A DNA stretch of 32,230 nucleotides from CAMTUW01 sp947085035 (GCA_947085035.1 CAMTUW010000036.1:1-32230); one strand, 5' to 3'; positions 1 through 8,642 are shown, numbered from the stretch's first letter. The notes: generated from the letters alone by a model not told the origin. Numbers and translations are program-made.

Positions 1-12
1 GCGTCAAGTTTG

Positions 13-1077
13 AAGTGCAACACTTCCTCTGAGACTTCCTACGATTGTGCATAGCATTCCTCCGGTGTCCTGAAGCCCAGCCGCTTCCTCGGTCTTGTGT
101 TGAGCTTGGCCGCGATCGCGTCGCAGTCCGCTTGCTCTGTTCGCGCCATGCTCGTCCTCTTGGGCAGGTACTGCCGTACCAGCCCGTTGGTGTTCTCGTT
201 GGTGCCCCGCTCCCAGGAGTGGTGCGGGGTGGCGAAGTAGAACTCGGTCCCGGTGGCGGCCTCGATGTCCTTGTAGCTGTGGAACTCGCTGCCGTTGTCG
301 GATGTGATCGTGGCGAACCGGCCGACATGCCGGTCGATCAGCTCGATGGTCCTCGCGGTCGTGTCCGCAGCGCAGTGGCGCTCGAGTTTGCCCATCACCA
401 GGAAGCCGGTCTTGCGCTCCACGATGGTGACGACGCTGTGGCGTGCTTGGCCGTCGCCTTTGACGGTGTCGATCTCCCAGTGGCCATCGATCAACCGGTC
501 CTCGACCTCGGGCGGACGCTCGGATATGTGGCGTTTACCTGCGAGTCTTCCGCGGGAATCACGGGACCCGTTGCGCTTGCGGCGCTTCTTGGTGGCCTGC
601 CTGAGGTGTTTCCACAACTCACCGCCCTCCCTCTTGTCGCGCCACACGTGCAGGTAGATGGTCTCGTGGCTGATCGACAGCATCCCGTGCAGCCTGAGCC
701 AGCCCGAGACCTGCTCGGGGCTCCAGTCCAGTTCGAGCAGATGGTCGACGATCACCCAGTCGTCGGCGCCGAACCGAGCGTTGCGGCGCGAGCGTCGTCG
801 TCGGGCGATGGCGTAGGAGACGGCCTTGGTGGGGGTGTAGCGCCCCTGGCTCGACAGGTTGCGTCGGAGCTCACGCGAGATGGTGGCAGGCGAGCGCCCC
901 AGCTCCGCCGCGATCGCGCGGATCGACAGCTTTCGCTTCCTGAGCGCGGCAATGGCGTATCTTTCACCTGAGGTGATCTGGCGATACTTCATGTTCGGTT
1001 CCCCTGTTCTTGGCGGGATGGAGGAACCAGGAGTATCCCAGACCGCCTCACCCTCAGGGGCCTGGGGTGTTGCACTT
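13..1077. mobile_element. IS30-family insertion sequence
   Basis: The element is bounded by a perfect 11-bp inverted repeat: AAGTGCAACAC at 13-23 and its reverse complement at 1067-1077. The repeat encloses a single IS30-type transposase gene on the minus strand. The span of about 1.07 kb fits the IS30 family. The exact tips are uncertain because the bases just outside the 11-bp match do not agree. I see no clear short target duplication in the 12 bases available on the left, so the true ends may lie a few bases away. The element sits directly upstream of the integrase gene. Confidence 0.75.
39..992 (-). CDS. IS30-family transposase (DDE)
   Basis: This 317-aa protein is a cut-and-paste type transposase. 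The N-terminal part is a helix-turn-helix of the IS30 type (LSIRAIAAELGRSPATISRE) that binds the element ends. The C-terminal half is an rve/DDE integrase core: the first Asp is in WEIDTVKG, the second in ITSDNGSEF, and the Glu in ERGTNENTNG. I start it at the ATG at 992, ahead of MKYRQITSGERY, because AGGGGAA lies about 8 bases upstream. A longer reading to 1130 would run out through the right inverted repeat and has no family resemblance. The gene looks intact, so the element may still be mobile. Confidence 0.9.
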   Translation of the reverse strand: MKYRQITSGERYAIAALRKRKLSIRAIAAELGRSPATISRELRRNLSSQGRYTPTKAVSYAIARRRRSRRNARFGADDWVIVDHLLELDWSPEQVSGWLRLHGMLSISHETIYLHVWRDKREGGELWKHLRQATKKRRKRNGSRDSRGRLAGKRHISERPPEVEDRLIDGHWEIDTVKGDGQARHSVVTIVERKTGFLVMGKLERHCAADTTARTIELIDRHVGRFATITSDNGSEFHSYKDIEAATGTEFYFATPHHSWERGTNENTNGLVRQYLPKRTSMARTEQADCDAIAAKLNTRPRKRLGFRTPEECYAQS

Positions 1078-1086
1078 AGTATCTGA

Positions 1087-1161
1087 ATCCGCGAGAGCGA
1101 AGAGGAGTTTCTTGCGGATATGGAACGCATGAGAGATGAGGGAGACGGTACCGCTGGATAG
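1087..1161 (+). pseudogene. Possible 3' remnant of a gene cut by the IS
   Basis: The frame ending at TAG 1159-1161 is open only from 1087, just outside the IS right end. It reads as an acidic tail, IRESEEEFLADMERMRDEGD and a few more residues. Its composition is coding-like, and it ends 43 bases before the integrase start, the place where an excisionase or similar small gene often lies. It could be the end of a gene whose front was lost or displaced by the IS. It could also be a chance ORF or a tiny gene from the ATG at 1120. Evidence is thin. Confidence 0.25.
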
Positions 1162-1204
1162 CATCAGCAGAGAAGCGCAAGGGGAAAACAGGGAGGGCGG
1201 ATCG

Positions 1205-2335
1205 GTGAGCATCATCAAGAAGGCGCGGCAACACTACGTTGTGCGGGTGGATGTCGGCAAAGACCCATTCACCGGCAATCGGGTACGTATCGACCGCACG
1301 GTGCGCGGGCCGAGGCTGGAAGCTGAAGCGCTCGAGGCCGAGTTGAAGTCCCAGCGCAACCGGGGCCAGCTCGTCATGCCGTCCAAGGCCACGCTGAAAG
1401 ACGTCCTAGAGGATTGGCTTGCGGCCAAGTACGTGAAGGTAGGGCCTCGCACTCACGAGCGCTACACGTCATTGGTGAGAGCGTCTATCGTCCCGGCGCT
1501 GGGCGCGGTACGGGTGCAAGACTTGCAGCCCGAGCACATCCAGAAGTTCTATGCGGAGAGTCTCAAGACGGTATCGGCAACGACTGTCCGGCACCGGCAC
1601 GTCGCGCTGAAGTCCGCGCTGAAGCGTGCCTTAGGCCGCAAGCTCATATCGAGCAACCCAGCGGATTACGTAGAAGTCCCGAAGCCCTCACGCAAGGAGA
1701 TACGCACCATCACCGCTGCAGAGGCCCGGATGTTGCTCGATCATGTGAAGGGCTCTTCGCTTGAGGTGCCCGTACGCCTCGCCCTCGACACGGGTATGCG
1801 GCTGTCCGAGGTGCTGGGGCTCAGATGGTCTGATATAGACGATGAGCGGCGGTGTCTCATGGTGCGACAGGCAGCGCTCGAGCTGTCATCGAAGGGAACC
1901 GGCGTGACGTTCAAGGAGCCGAAGTCTGCCAGCGGTACGCGAGCAATAGACTTGGATGATCGAACGCTGTCGTTCCTCAGAGCGCACAGAAAGACGCAGA
2001 ACGAGACACGGCTACTGGTCGGTCAAGCGTGGGCCAAGAACGATCTCGTCATCTGCAACGAAGTCGGGGAACCTGTGCGCCCGTCCACGGTGTCCCGTCA
2101 CTTCGGACGCGCCTCGAAGAGGTCGGGGCTCGGCTGTCGCTTCCATGACCTACGGCATACGAACGCGACGATGGCACTCGCGGCTGGTGAGCACGTGGAC
2201 GATGTTGCACAACGTCTAGGACACTCGGACTCATCCTTCACGTATCGCGTGTACAGTCACCCGACACGGGACGGGAACCGACGCGTAGCCACCACCGTAG
2301 CAAACGAGATTCACGGCATCGCTGAGGCGCTCTAA
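1205..2335 (+). CDS. Tyrosine recombinase / phage-type integrase
   Basis: This 376-aa site-specific recombinase has the layout of phage and ICE integrases. An N-terminal arm-binding segment (KKARQHYVVRVDVGKDPFTG) is followed by a SAM-like core-binding domain and then the catalytic domain. Visible catalytic residues are Arg in TGMRLSEVLGLRW (codon near 1799), the HDLRH box (codons about 2144-2158), His in QRLGHSD, and the nucleophile Tyr in RVYSH (codon at 2252). I prefer the GTG at 1205, preceded by GGGAGGG at 8-bp spacing, over the ATG at 1136, which adds 23 unrelated residues. The gene reads towards the 3' end of the tRNA-CAT gene about 100 bases away. That is the usual position for an integrase next to its attachment site. 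Confidence 0.9.
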   Translation: MSIIKKARQHYVVRVDVGKDPFTGNRVRIDRTVRGPRLEAEALEAELKSQRNRGQLVMPSKATLKDVLEDWLAAKYVKVGPRTHERYTSLVRASIVPALGAVRVQDLQPEHIQKFYAESLKTVSATTVRHRHVALKSALKRALGRKLISSNPADYVEVPKPSRKEIRTITAAEARMLLDHVKGSSLEVPVRLALDTGMRLSEVLGLRWSDIDDERRCLMVRQAALELSSKGTGVTFKEPKSASGTRAIDLDDRTLSFLRAHRKTQNETRLLVGQAWAKNDLVICNEVGEPVRPSTVSRHFGRASKRSGLGCRFHDLRHTNATMALAAGEHVDDVAQRLGHSDSSFTYRVYSHPTRDGNRRVATTVANEIHGIAEAL

Positions 2336-2433
2336 AATGCTACGAGCGCGCTACATGGGGGATTTTGGGGGGATTTCGGAGCCGGAACCGCGAACGGTTA
2401 CACTCTCGAAAGCACATAACCGCAGGTAGATAG

Positions 2434-2508
2434 TGGTGGGCCCGGTAGGATTCGAACCTACAACCAAGGGATTATGAGTCCCCTGCTCCACCATTGAGCT
2501 ACGGGCCC
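2434..2508 (-). tRNA. tRNA-CAT, probably tRNA-Ile2 (lysidine type)
   Basis: This gene folds as a full cloverleaf with a GGGCCCG/CGGGCCC acceptor stem, a short D loop, anticodon loop CTCATAA (anticodon CAT), a GTAGG/CCTAC T stem with TTCGAAT loop, and an encoded CCA. The anticodon arm (GGGGA/TCCCT) and the TGGTT variable loop resemble the minor isoleucine tRNA, whose C34 is modified to lysidine by TilS. An elongator tRNA-Met is the alternative, and the sequence alone does not settle it. A weak -10-like TAGAAT lies at 2528-2533 on the minus strand. The 3' end faces the integrase and is the likely attachment core. Confidence 0.9.
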
Positions 2509-2592
2509 GAAAGAGTCAGGTGCGCTGATTCTAGCGCATGAGAGCGAGACAATAGCACACGGAAGGGTTCGAAAGAGCAGGTTGATTTCTGG

Positions 2593-2621
2593 TTGCAAAG
2601 GGCGTGCTCCCTGCCTATACT
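2593..2621 (+). promoter_or_regulatory. Promoter for tRNA-Asn
   Basis: TTGCAA at 2593-2598 and TATACT at 2616-2621 are separated by exactly 17 bases. This is a good match to the housekeeping sigma-70 consensus. Transcription would begin near 2628, about 23 bases before the mature tRNA. Confidence 0.6.
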
Positions 2622-2650
2622 TCGGATTCGCGCCTTCGTAGCGCGAAGAT

Positions 2651-2726
<76 letters not shown>

Positions 2727-2735
2727 GCAACAACC

Positions 2736-2770
2736 GAAGGCCCCGCACATCCGCGGGGCCTTCGTCGTTT
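2736..2770 (+). terminator. Rho-independent terminator after tRNA-Asn
   Basis: An 11-bp perfect stem GAAGGCCCCGC/GCGGGGCCTTC (2736-2746 with 2753-2763) has a 6-base loop and is followed by GTCGTTTT. It ends the tRNA-Asn transcript. It also lies about 25 bases beyond the rpoD stop on the other strand, so it may help there too, though that side has only a weak T-rich tail. Confidence 0.8.
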
Positions 2771-2787
2771 TCGGACGCCGAAAGACG

Positions 2788-4440
2788 CTACTCCAAATAG
2801 TCTCGAAGTCTGCTGGACCTGCTGGGGTGGCGAAGTTTGCAAAGCGTCTTACTCTCGATCTGCCTTATGCGCTCGCGCGTGACGCCGAACTCGCGACCAA
2901 CCTCTTCCAGCGTGCGCGGGTGCCCGTCGGCCAACCCGAATCTGAGCTCGATCACCTTGCGTTCACGCTCCGAGAGTCCGTCGAGCACCTTGCCAAGCTG
3001 CTCTTGCAGCATCGAGAAACTCGCTGCGTCGGGGGGAACGACCGCCTCGCCGTCCTCGATGAAGTCACCGAGCTGGCTGTCCTCCTCCTCGCCGATGGGT
3101 GTCTCAAGGCTTACCGGTTCCTGACTGATCTTCAAGATCTCGCGAACGCGCTGTCCGCACTTCTCAGCCTCCGTGTCCATTTCGATCAGCGCCGCCTCGG
3201 GGTCGGCCGCAAACCAGCGAACTGACTCTTCGGAGACGTAGAGACCCAGGTCTCTGGCCTTGAACCTCAGCGTGAGATCCTCGTCGGTGGCCGGACGTTC
3301 CAGCTCCTTCTCCAAAGACTTGCGAACCTTCTCGCGCTCCTTCGAGAGCTTGTTGAGACTGGTCTGTATCTCGTTGACACGCGGTTCGCGCTCAAGTGCC
3401 TCGATGAACGCATGCCGCACCCAGTACACGCAGGCGATTCGCTCTTCGACCAACTCCATGCGTACGGCGATCTCTTGCGGAGTCGGCTCACGCCCGAACT
3501 CCTGCAGAAGCTGTCGTTGGATGCGAATGAGCTTGTTGATGGTCTCAACCATGTGAACCGGGATCCGAATGGTGCGCGCCTGATCAGCGATCGCTCGAGT
3601 GATCGCCTGCCTGATCCACCATGTGGCGTACGTCGAGAACTTGAAGCCTTTCGTGTAGTCGAACTTCTCGACAGCGCGAATCAAGCCGAGATTGCCTTCC
3701 TGGATCAGATCGAGGAAGAGCATCCCGCGGCCGACGTATCGCTTCGCGATGGAGACGACCAGACGGAGGTTTGCTTCGACCAGTTGCTGTTTCGCATCGA
3801 TACCGACCTGCTCCACGCGATGGAGCCGCCGCTTATCGGCACGATCGAGATCGGCGCCAAGCTCCGCAGCGGTCTCGATGCGAGCAGCAGCCTCAAGACC
3901 CGCCTCGATCTTCATCGCCAGATCGATCTCTTGGGCCGCAGTGAGCAGCGGCACCTTGCCGATCTCCTTCAGGTACATGCGAACAGGATCGCCGGTGAGC
4001 GGCGCAAGCGCCGCGCTGTCTGCGGCTTTCCGGGGCTTCTTCTTGCCTTTGGCTGTGACCGGTTTCGGAAGCTCTGACTCAGCTGTAGCGACTTCGGCGA
4101 CCTCCGACGTCTCATCTTCGGCAAGGTCAGAGTCCCGTGAAGGGACGGTGTCGGCCTCGGCATCCCTCACAACATCGGCGACCTCGTCAGCGTTGATGAC
4201 GTGGGATGGGTCTTCGACGATCTCGATTCCGGCGTCGCGGAAGTGCGCGTAGACGCGATCGACCTGCTCATCGCTCATGTCGTAGTCTGACAACGCGCCT
4301 TGGATCTCCTCATCGGTGAGGTTTCCTTTGGCGCGTCCCATCTTGACAAGGGTCTTGACCTCGACGAATTCGATTTCCGGGCCGTGTGCCGGGGCCTTGG
4401 ACTTACTCTTGGACGGTTTGTTCTTGGATGTGTCGGGCAC
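2788..4440 (-). CDS. rpoD: Primary sigma factor RpoD/SigA with extra region-3 segment
   Basis: This 550-aa protein is the housekeeping sigma factor that directs RNA polymerase to -10/-35 promoters. Residues 20-80 resemble region 1.1, followed by an acidic/basic linker. Region 1.2 is at about 150-180 (DPVRMYLKEIGKVPLL). Region 2 is at about 220-292, with the core-binding stretch RLVVSIAKRYVGRGM and the -10 melting segment FSTYATWWIRQAITRAI. Region 4.2 is the C-terminal helix-turn-helix (TLEEVGREFGVTRERIRQIE). It is unusual between REPTPQEIAVRM and QRVREILKISQEPVSLETP. These motifs are normally only about 10-15 residues apart, but here roughly 100 extra residues (about 330-430) intervene. The start is GTG with GAGGAG just upstream. 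It lies 27 bases downstream of dnaG, the classic dnaG-rpoD order. Confidence 0.95.
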   Translation of the reverse strand: MPDTSKNKPSKSKSKAPAHGPEIEFVEVKTLVKMGRAKGNLTDEEIQGALSDYDMSDEQVDRVYAHFRDAGIEIVEDPSHVINADEVADVVRDAEADTVPSRDSDLAEDETSEVAEVATAESELPKPVTAKGKKKPRKAADSAALAPLTGDPVRMYLKEIGKVPLLTAAQEIDLAMKIEAGLEAAARIETAAELGADLDRADKRRLHRVEQVGIDAKQQLVEANLRLVVSIAKRYVGRGMLFLDLIQEGNLGLIRAVEKFDYTKGFKFSTYATWWIRQAITRAIADQARTIRIPVHMVETINKLIRIQRQLLQEFGREPTPQEIAVRMELVEERIACVYWVRHAFIEALEREPRVNEIQTSLNKLSKEREKVRKSLEKELERPATDEDLTLRFKARDLGLYVSEESVRWFAADPEAALIEMDTEAEKCGQRVREILKISQEPVSLETPIGEEEDSQLGDFIEDGEAVVPPDAASFSMLQEQLGKVLDGLSERERKVIELRFGLADGHPRTLEEVGREFGVTRERIRQIESKTLCKLRHPSRSSRLRDYLE

Positions 4441-4467
4441 GCTACTCCTCGTGTCTTGTACGGTCTG

Positions 4468-6303
4468 TCACTTTCCTGTGTTTCGGCGCAGTGCATCGAG
4501 CTCGCGCTGCCACGCTGCGACCTCTCTGACTATGTCGTCAGAAAGTGCCTCGTCCTTAACGGTGCCGAGTGAATTCAACCGGGCCCTTCCCATACTGATT
4601 CGCCTCTCAAGCTCGAACTCCTTGAGGCGACGGGTCAGGTCCCTCATCAACTCGGCGTTCTCACGCGAGTCGTCCTCCGAATCGGCGAACGCCGACAACG
4701 CTTCACCGGCGCCGGGGACAGAAGCCTCTATCCGGCCGATCAGCGCAGCCGCGGTCTCCGTCGGCGGAGATTCGGCGATCAACCTCGCCATTTCCACATG
4801 GTGTTCGTCGGACACGAGGGAATCAGCAAGCAATTCCCGTGCCTTGGCACGCACGTCCGACGAGGACACAAGCAGCGCAAGAAGCTCGCGCTCGGCTCTG
4901 GCACGCGGTGTGGCGGGGGGACCAAGTGTGGCAAGTGAGGCGATGGGCTCCTCCTCGGCGGGTTCGGAAGCAGGGTGCCGCACGTGCGCAGGTACAACCG
5001 AGAGCACCTGCTGCAGGGAAACGGGCATGCCGGCCGCGGAAAGACGGTCGGCGATCAACATGGCATAGTCACTCGCGAGCATCGAGCCTCGGACTGGCGC
5101 GAGAATCGCCGCCGCGTCCTTGAGGGCTCGTACGCGTTCCTCAGGACGCTCGAGATCCCATCGAGCGAGGCACCGGTCGATGGCGAAGCGCAACAAGGGC
5201 ACAGCGTCCGCGACAAGTTCCCGCAGCGCGTCGGCACCGTGGGAGGAAACATAATCAGCCGGATCGAGTCCATCAGGCAAGGCGACAACGTCGAGGGCCA
5301 CCTGTGAGGCACCCGCTTCCGCAGTGGCGGTGCGGTCGACGAACTCGACCGCGCGGTCTGCGGCACGCGCGCCCGCCTCGTCGCCATCGAACAGGTAAAC
5401 CACCCTGCGCGAGAAACGTCCCAGCAGCTTGAGGTGCTGTTTCGTGAGCGCAGTCCCTAGCGTCGCAACGACGTTGGTCATGCCCGCCTCATGTAGCGCG
5501 ATCACGTCCGTGTAGCCCTCCACCACGATGGCGGTGCCCGATGCGGTGATCGGCGCCTTGGCACGGTCAATCGCGAAGAGGCTCGCCGACTTGTGAAACA
5601 CCGGGGTGTCGTTCGTGTTCAGGTATTTCGGCTCCCCTGCCCCCACTACCCTGCCTCCGAACGCGATGGCGCGGCCCTGGGGATCCCAGATGGGAAACAT
5701 CACCCTGTTATAGAAGCGGTCCTTGAGCCGACCGCTGTCATCCGCGTACACGAGATTCGCGTCCACGAGTTCGTCTCTCGTGTACCCAGCCTGAGTCAGA
5801 TGAGCCGACAATACGCCTTTACCCGGCGAGAAACCGAGCATCCAACGCTTCGCCACCTCACTCCCGAAGCCCCGGTCAGCCAGATACTCGCGAGCAGTGG
5901 TCGCGCCAGAGTCGCGCGAACCGGTCAGCACCCGGTGATAGAACTCTGCCGCGTCCGCGCATGCAGCGTGCACGCGCTCCTTGTGACCGCGAGGAACACT
6001 TTCCCCGGACTCGGTGATCTCGATGCGGGCGTTCTCGGCGAGGAGTCGAACAGCGTCAGGGAACTCCATGTTGTCCGAGCGCATCACGAATCCGAAAGCA
6101 TCACCCCCGGCTCCGCACCCGAAGCAGTGCCAGAGCTGCGTGGCAGGATCGATCTTGAAGCTCGGGGTCTTCTCGCCGTGAAACGGGCAGTTTCCCCACC
6201 ACAGCCGCCCTTTCAGGCGCAACGGTACCCGCTGTGAGACGAGCGCCACAAGATCGGTGGCTTCACGTACCCGCGCTATGTCCTCATCGGTGATACGGCC
6301 CAT
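4468..6303 (-). CDS. dnaG: DNA primase DnaG
   Basis: This 611-aa primase makes the RNA primers for chromosomal replication. The N-terminal CHC2 zinc-binding domain shows Cys39, His42, Cys60 and Cys63 (CPFHGEKTPSF and WHCFGCG). The catalytic core and Toprim domain follow, with Glu262 in VVEGYTDVIALHEAG and Asp306/Asp308 in LFDGDEAG, which hold the metal ions. The C-terminal part (about 430-611) is the variable helicase-interacting region. The ATG at 6303 has GGGGAGGG directly upstream. The upstream space to the hppA terminator is only about 40 bases and I see no good promoter in it. The transcript may start further upstream and read through, or a promoter may lie inside hppA. rpoD follows immediately. 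Confidence 0.97.
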   Translation of the reverse strand: MGRITDEDIARVREATDLVALVSQRVPLRLKGRLWWGNCPFHGEKTPSFKIDPATQLWHCFGCGAGGDAFGFVMRSDNMEFPDAVRLLAENARIEITESGESVPRGHKERVHAACADAAEFYHRVLTGSRDSGATTAREYLADRGFGSEVAKRWMLGFSPGKGVLSAHLTQAGYTRDELVDANLVYADDSGRLKDRFYNRVMFPIWDPQGRAIAFGGRVVGAGEPKYLNTNDTPVFHKSASLFAIDRAKAPITASGTAIVVEGYTDVIALHEAGMTNVVATLGTALTKQHLKLLGRFSRRVVYLFDGDEAGARAADRAVEFVDRTATAEAGASQVALDVVALPDGLDPADYVSSHGADALRELVADAVPLLRFAIDRCLARWDLERPEERVRALKDAAAILAPVRGSMLASDYAMLIADRLSAAGMPVSLQQVLSVVPAHVRHPASEPAEEEPIASLATLGPPATPRARAERELLALLVSSSDVRAKARELLADSLVSDEHHVEMARLIAESPPTETAAALIGRIEASVPGAGEALSAFADSEDDSRENAELMRDLTRRLKEFELERRISMGRARLNSLGTVKDEALSDDIVREVAAWQRELDALRRNTGK

Positions 6304-6328
6304 TCGACCCTCCCCGGCGCGGTCCTGT

Positions 6329-6376
6329 CAGACAAGAAGACGAGGCTCCCGGATGCGCGAAGGCACCCGGGAGCTC
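6329..6376 (-). terminator. Terminator downstream of hppA
   Basis: On the minus strand, GAGCTCCCGG pairs with CCGGGAGC(C)TC across a 14-base loop (arms 6367-6376 and 6342-6352). The pyrimidine-rich tail GTCTTCTTGTCTG follows at 6329-6341. It lies about 30 bases after the hppA stop and 25 bases before dnaG. The tail is not a pure T-run, so read-through into dnaG is likely. Confidence 0.55.
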
Positions 6377-6407
6377 CCGATATCACACCGGACTCAAGTG
6401 CAAGCCG

Positions 6408-8540
6408 TCAGTTGAGGAAACCGCCCCCGAGCGACACGAACAGCGGCACGAACACCAGACTCACGACGGTCATGAGCTTGATCAGGATGTTCATCGAGGG
6501 TCCCGATGTGTCCTTGAACGGGTCGCCCACGGTGTCGCCAACGACAGCGGCCTTGTGGGCATCGGAGCCCTTGCCGCCATGCTGGCCGCTCTCTATGTAC
6601 TTCTTGGCGTTGTCCCACGCGCCACCGGCGTTGGCCATGAAGATGGCGAGCAGGAATCCCGTGACAAGTGCGCCAGCGAGCAGTCCGGTCAGCATGTTGA
6701 CCGATACCATTCCCACAACCAACGGTGCAGCCACGGCGATGACTCCGGGAACCACCATCTCCCTGAGAGACGCCTTGGTCGAGATGTCGACACAGGCGGC
6801 GTAGTCCGGTTTACCGGTGCCCTCCATGATGCCGGGGATCTCGCGGAACTGGCGACGGACTTCCTCGATCATCGAGAAGGCCGCACGACCCACCGCGTTC
6901 ATCGTCAGTGCGCCGAACAGGAACGGCAGCATGCCGCCGATGAACAGTCCGACGATGACATAGGGGTTGTCGAGGCCCATGTTGAGCTTGATGCCCGTGC
7001 CCTCGGCCTCGATCTGTGTGCGGAAGGCGACGAAGAGAGCGAGTGCCGTCAAACCGGCAGACCCGATCGCGAAGCCCTTGGCGATGGCAGCCGTGGTGTT
7101 GCCCACGCTGTCCAGCGAGTCGGTGATCTTGCGGATTTCGGGACCCATGTGCGCCATCTCGGCGATGCCGCCAGCGTTGTCGGCAACAGGACCGTATGCG
7201 TCAACGCCAACGGTGATGGCGATGATCGAGAGCATGCCAAGCGCCGCCAAGCCGATGCCGTAGACACCGCCGCCGACAGTGACGCCGGCGATCTCGACGC
7301 CCGGATATGCGGCGTTACCTGCGGTGAACGAGACCAGGATACCCGCGCACACGACGAAGATCGGTGCTGCGGTCGACATCATACCGGTACCGAGACCCGC
7401 GATGATGTTGGTCGCAGCCCCGGTCACGGACGCCTCGGCGATCTTCTGTGTGGGACGGTAGTGGTCCGAGCAGAAGTACTCGGTGATCTTGCCGATGGCG
7501 ATACCGGCAGCAAGACCCGCAAGGACCGCGACGAAGAACCACATGCGGGCCGGGTCGGAACCGGGTCGAGTCGACCAGTGCCAGAACAGGAAACCCATGA
7601 CGCCGACCTGCAGGGTCGCCGCAACGTACGTTCCCATGTTGAGTGCGCCATGAAGGTTGCCGCCCTCTTTGGCTTTGACGGCGAACAGGCCGATAATCGA
7701 GGTGACGATGCCGAAGGCCGCGATGAGCAGCGGTACGGTGGCGCCGTAGATGAAGTCGACGGAGGTGAACCCGTCGCCCATGATGCCCCAGAGCGAGACC
7801 GCGAGCACGACGGGCGCGAGGATCGAACCGACGAACGACTCGAAGAGGTCCGCGCCCATACCGGCCACGTCACCGACGTTGTCACCAACGTTATCGGCGA
7901 TGACGGCGGGGTTGCGGGGATCGTCCTCGGGGATGCCGGCCTCGACCTTGCCGACCAGGTCGGCGCCGACGTCAGCAGCTTTGGTGTAGATGCCGCCACC
8001 GACACGCGCGAACAGCGCGATCGAGCTCGCGCCCATGGCGAAACCGTTGACGATCTCCGGTTGAGGGGTATCGCCGTTGAGGATCAGGAAGATGATCCAG
8101 AGGCTGATACCGCCGAGGCCGAAGGATGCAACGGTGAGTCCCATGGTCAGACCCGAGCGAAACGCCACGTTGAGTGCCTTGTGGATGCCAACCGTGGCAG
8201 CCTGGGCGGTGCGGGTGTTGGCCCGCGTCGCAACGTACATCCCGAAGTAGCCGGCAGCGGCCGACAGGAAGGCACCGGACAGGAATGCAACCGCTGTGAG
8301 CGAAGGCATGGCCGGCACGATGACGATAACGACCGCGACCACGATGGCGAAGACGATGAGTACGCGGTATTCACGCAGGAGAAACGCGAGTGCGCCCTCC
8401 TGGGTGGCCTTGGAGATCTCCTGCATCTTCTCGGTACCTGGATCCTGCTTCAGGACCCAAGCCGCGAGGTAGATAGCGACCGCGATTCCCAGAAGTGCGG
8501 ATGCGGGCGCGAGCCAAGCGATCCAATCAGTCATTGACAT
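6408..8540 (-). CDS. hppA: Membrane-bound ion-translocating pyrophosphatase, K+-dependent type
   Basis: This 710-aa integral membrane enzyme hydrolyses PPi and pumps H+ or Na+ across the membrane. The length and the roughly 16 hydrophobic segments match the family. PPi/Mg-binding motifs are visible: DVGADLVGKVE (190-200), DNVGDNVGD (216-224), DNAGGIAEM, and near the C terminus GDTVGDPFKDTSGPSMN. The sequence GNTTAAIAKGF (from residue 480) has Ala where K+-independent enzymes have Lys, so this should be a K+-dependent enzyme. I cannot assign H+ versus Na+ from the sequence alone. The ATG at 8540 has GGGAAGGGAG upstream. The gene sits between dgt and dnaG with its own likely promoter and terminator. 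With ppdK nearby it suggests PPi-linked energy conservation. Confidence 0.97.
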   Translation of the reverse strand: MSMTDWIAWLAPASALLGIAVAIYLAAWVLKQDPGTEKMQEISKATQEGALAFLLREYRVLIVFAIVVAVVIVIVPAMPSLTAVAFLSGAFLSAAAGYFGMYVATRANTRTAQAATVGIHKALNVAFRSGLTMGLTVASFGLGGISLWIIFLILNGDTPQPEIVNGFAMGASSIALFARVGGGIYTKAADVGADLVGKVEAGIPEDDPRNPAVIADNVGDNVGDVAGMGADLFESFVGSILAPVVLAVSLWGIMGDGFTSVDFIYGATVPLLIAAFGIVTSIIGLFAVKAKEGGNLHGALNMGTYVAATLQVGVMGFLFWHWSTRPGSDPARMWFFVAVLAGLAAGIAIGKITEYFCSDHYRPTQKIAEASVTGAATNIIAGLGTGMMSTAAPIFVVCAGILVSFTAGNAAYPGVEIAGVTVGGGVYGIGLAALGMLSIIAITVGVDAYGPVADNAGGIAEMAHMGPEIRKITDSLDSVGNTTAAIAKGFAIGSAGLTALALFVAFRTQIEAEGTGIKLNMGLDNPYVIVGLFIGGMLPFLFGALTMNAVGRAAFSMIEEVRRQFREIPGIMEGTGKPDYAACVDISTKASLREMVVPGVIAVAAPLVVGMVSVNMLTGLLAGALVTGFLLAIFMANAGGAWDNAKKYIESGQHGGKGSDAHKAAVVGDTVGDPFKDTSGPSMNILIKLMTVVSLVFVPLFVSLGGGFLN

Positions 8541-8613
8541 TGACGTGCGTCTCCCTTCCCGGTTGGCGCATACGTTGCGTTGTGTATACGAGCAGCCCCT
8601 TGATGCTCACGGA

Positions 8614-8642
8614 ATGATATACGACACATACTGGGGCGGCAA
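8614..8642 (-). promoter_or_regulatory. Predicted hppA promoter
   Basis: On the minus strand, TTGCCG (8637-8642) and TATCAT (8614-8619) are spaced by exactly 17 bases, which matches a sigma-70 promoter. The start point would be near 8607, giving a leader of about 65 bases before the hppA ATG. It begins just after the dgt stop and would let hppA be expressed separately from dgt. Confidence 0.45.

Noticed and set aside
45..971. 308-aa open frame opposite the IS30 transposase
   Set aside because: It exactly shadows the transposase and shows no family resemblance.
6555..8537. 660-aa open frame on the plus strand opposite hppA
   Set aside because: It is extremely rich in Asp, Arg, His, Glu and Gly, with no hydrophobic core or family motif. 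This is the usual antisense artefact of a high-GC membrane-protein gene.
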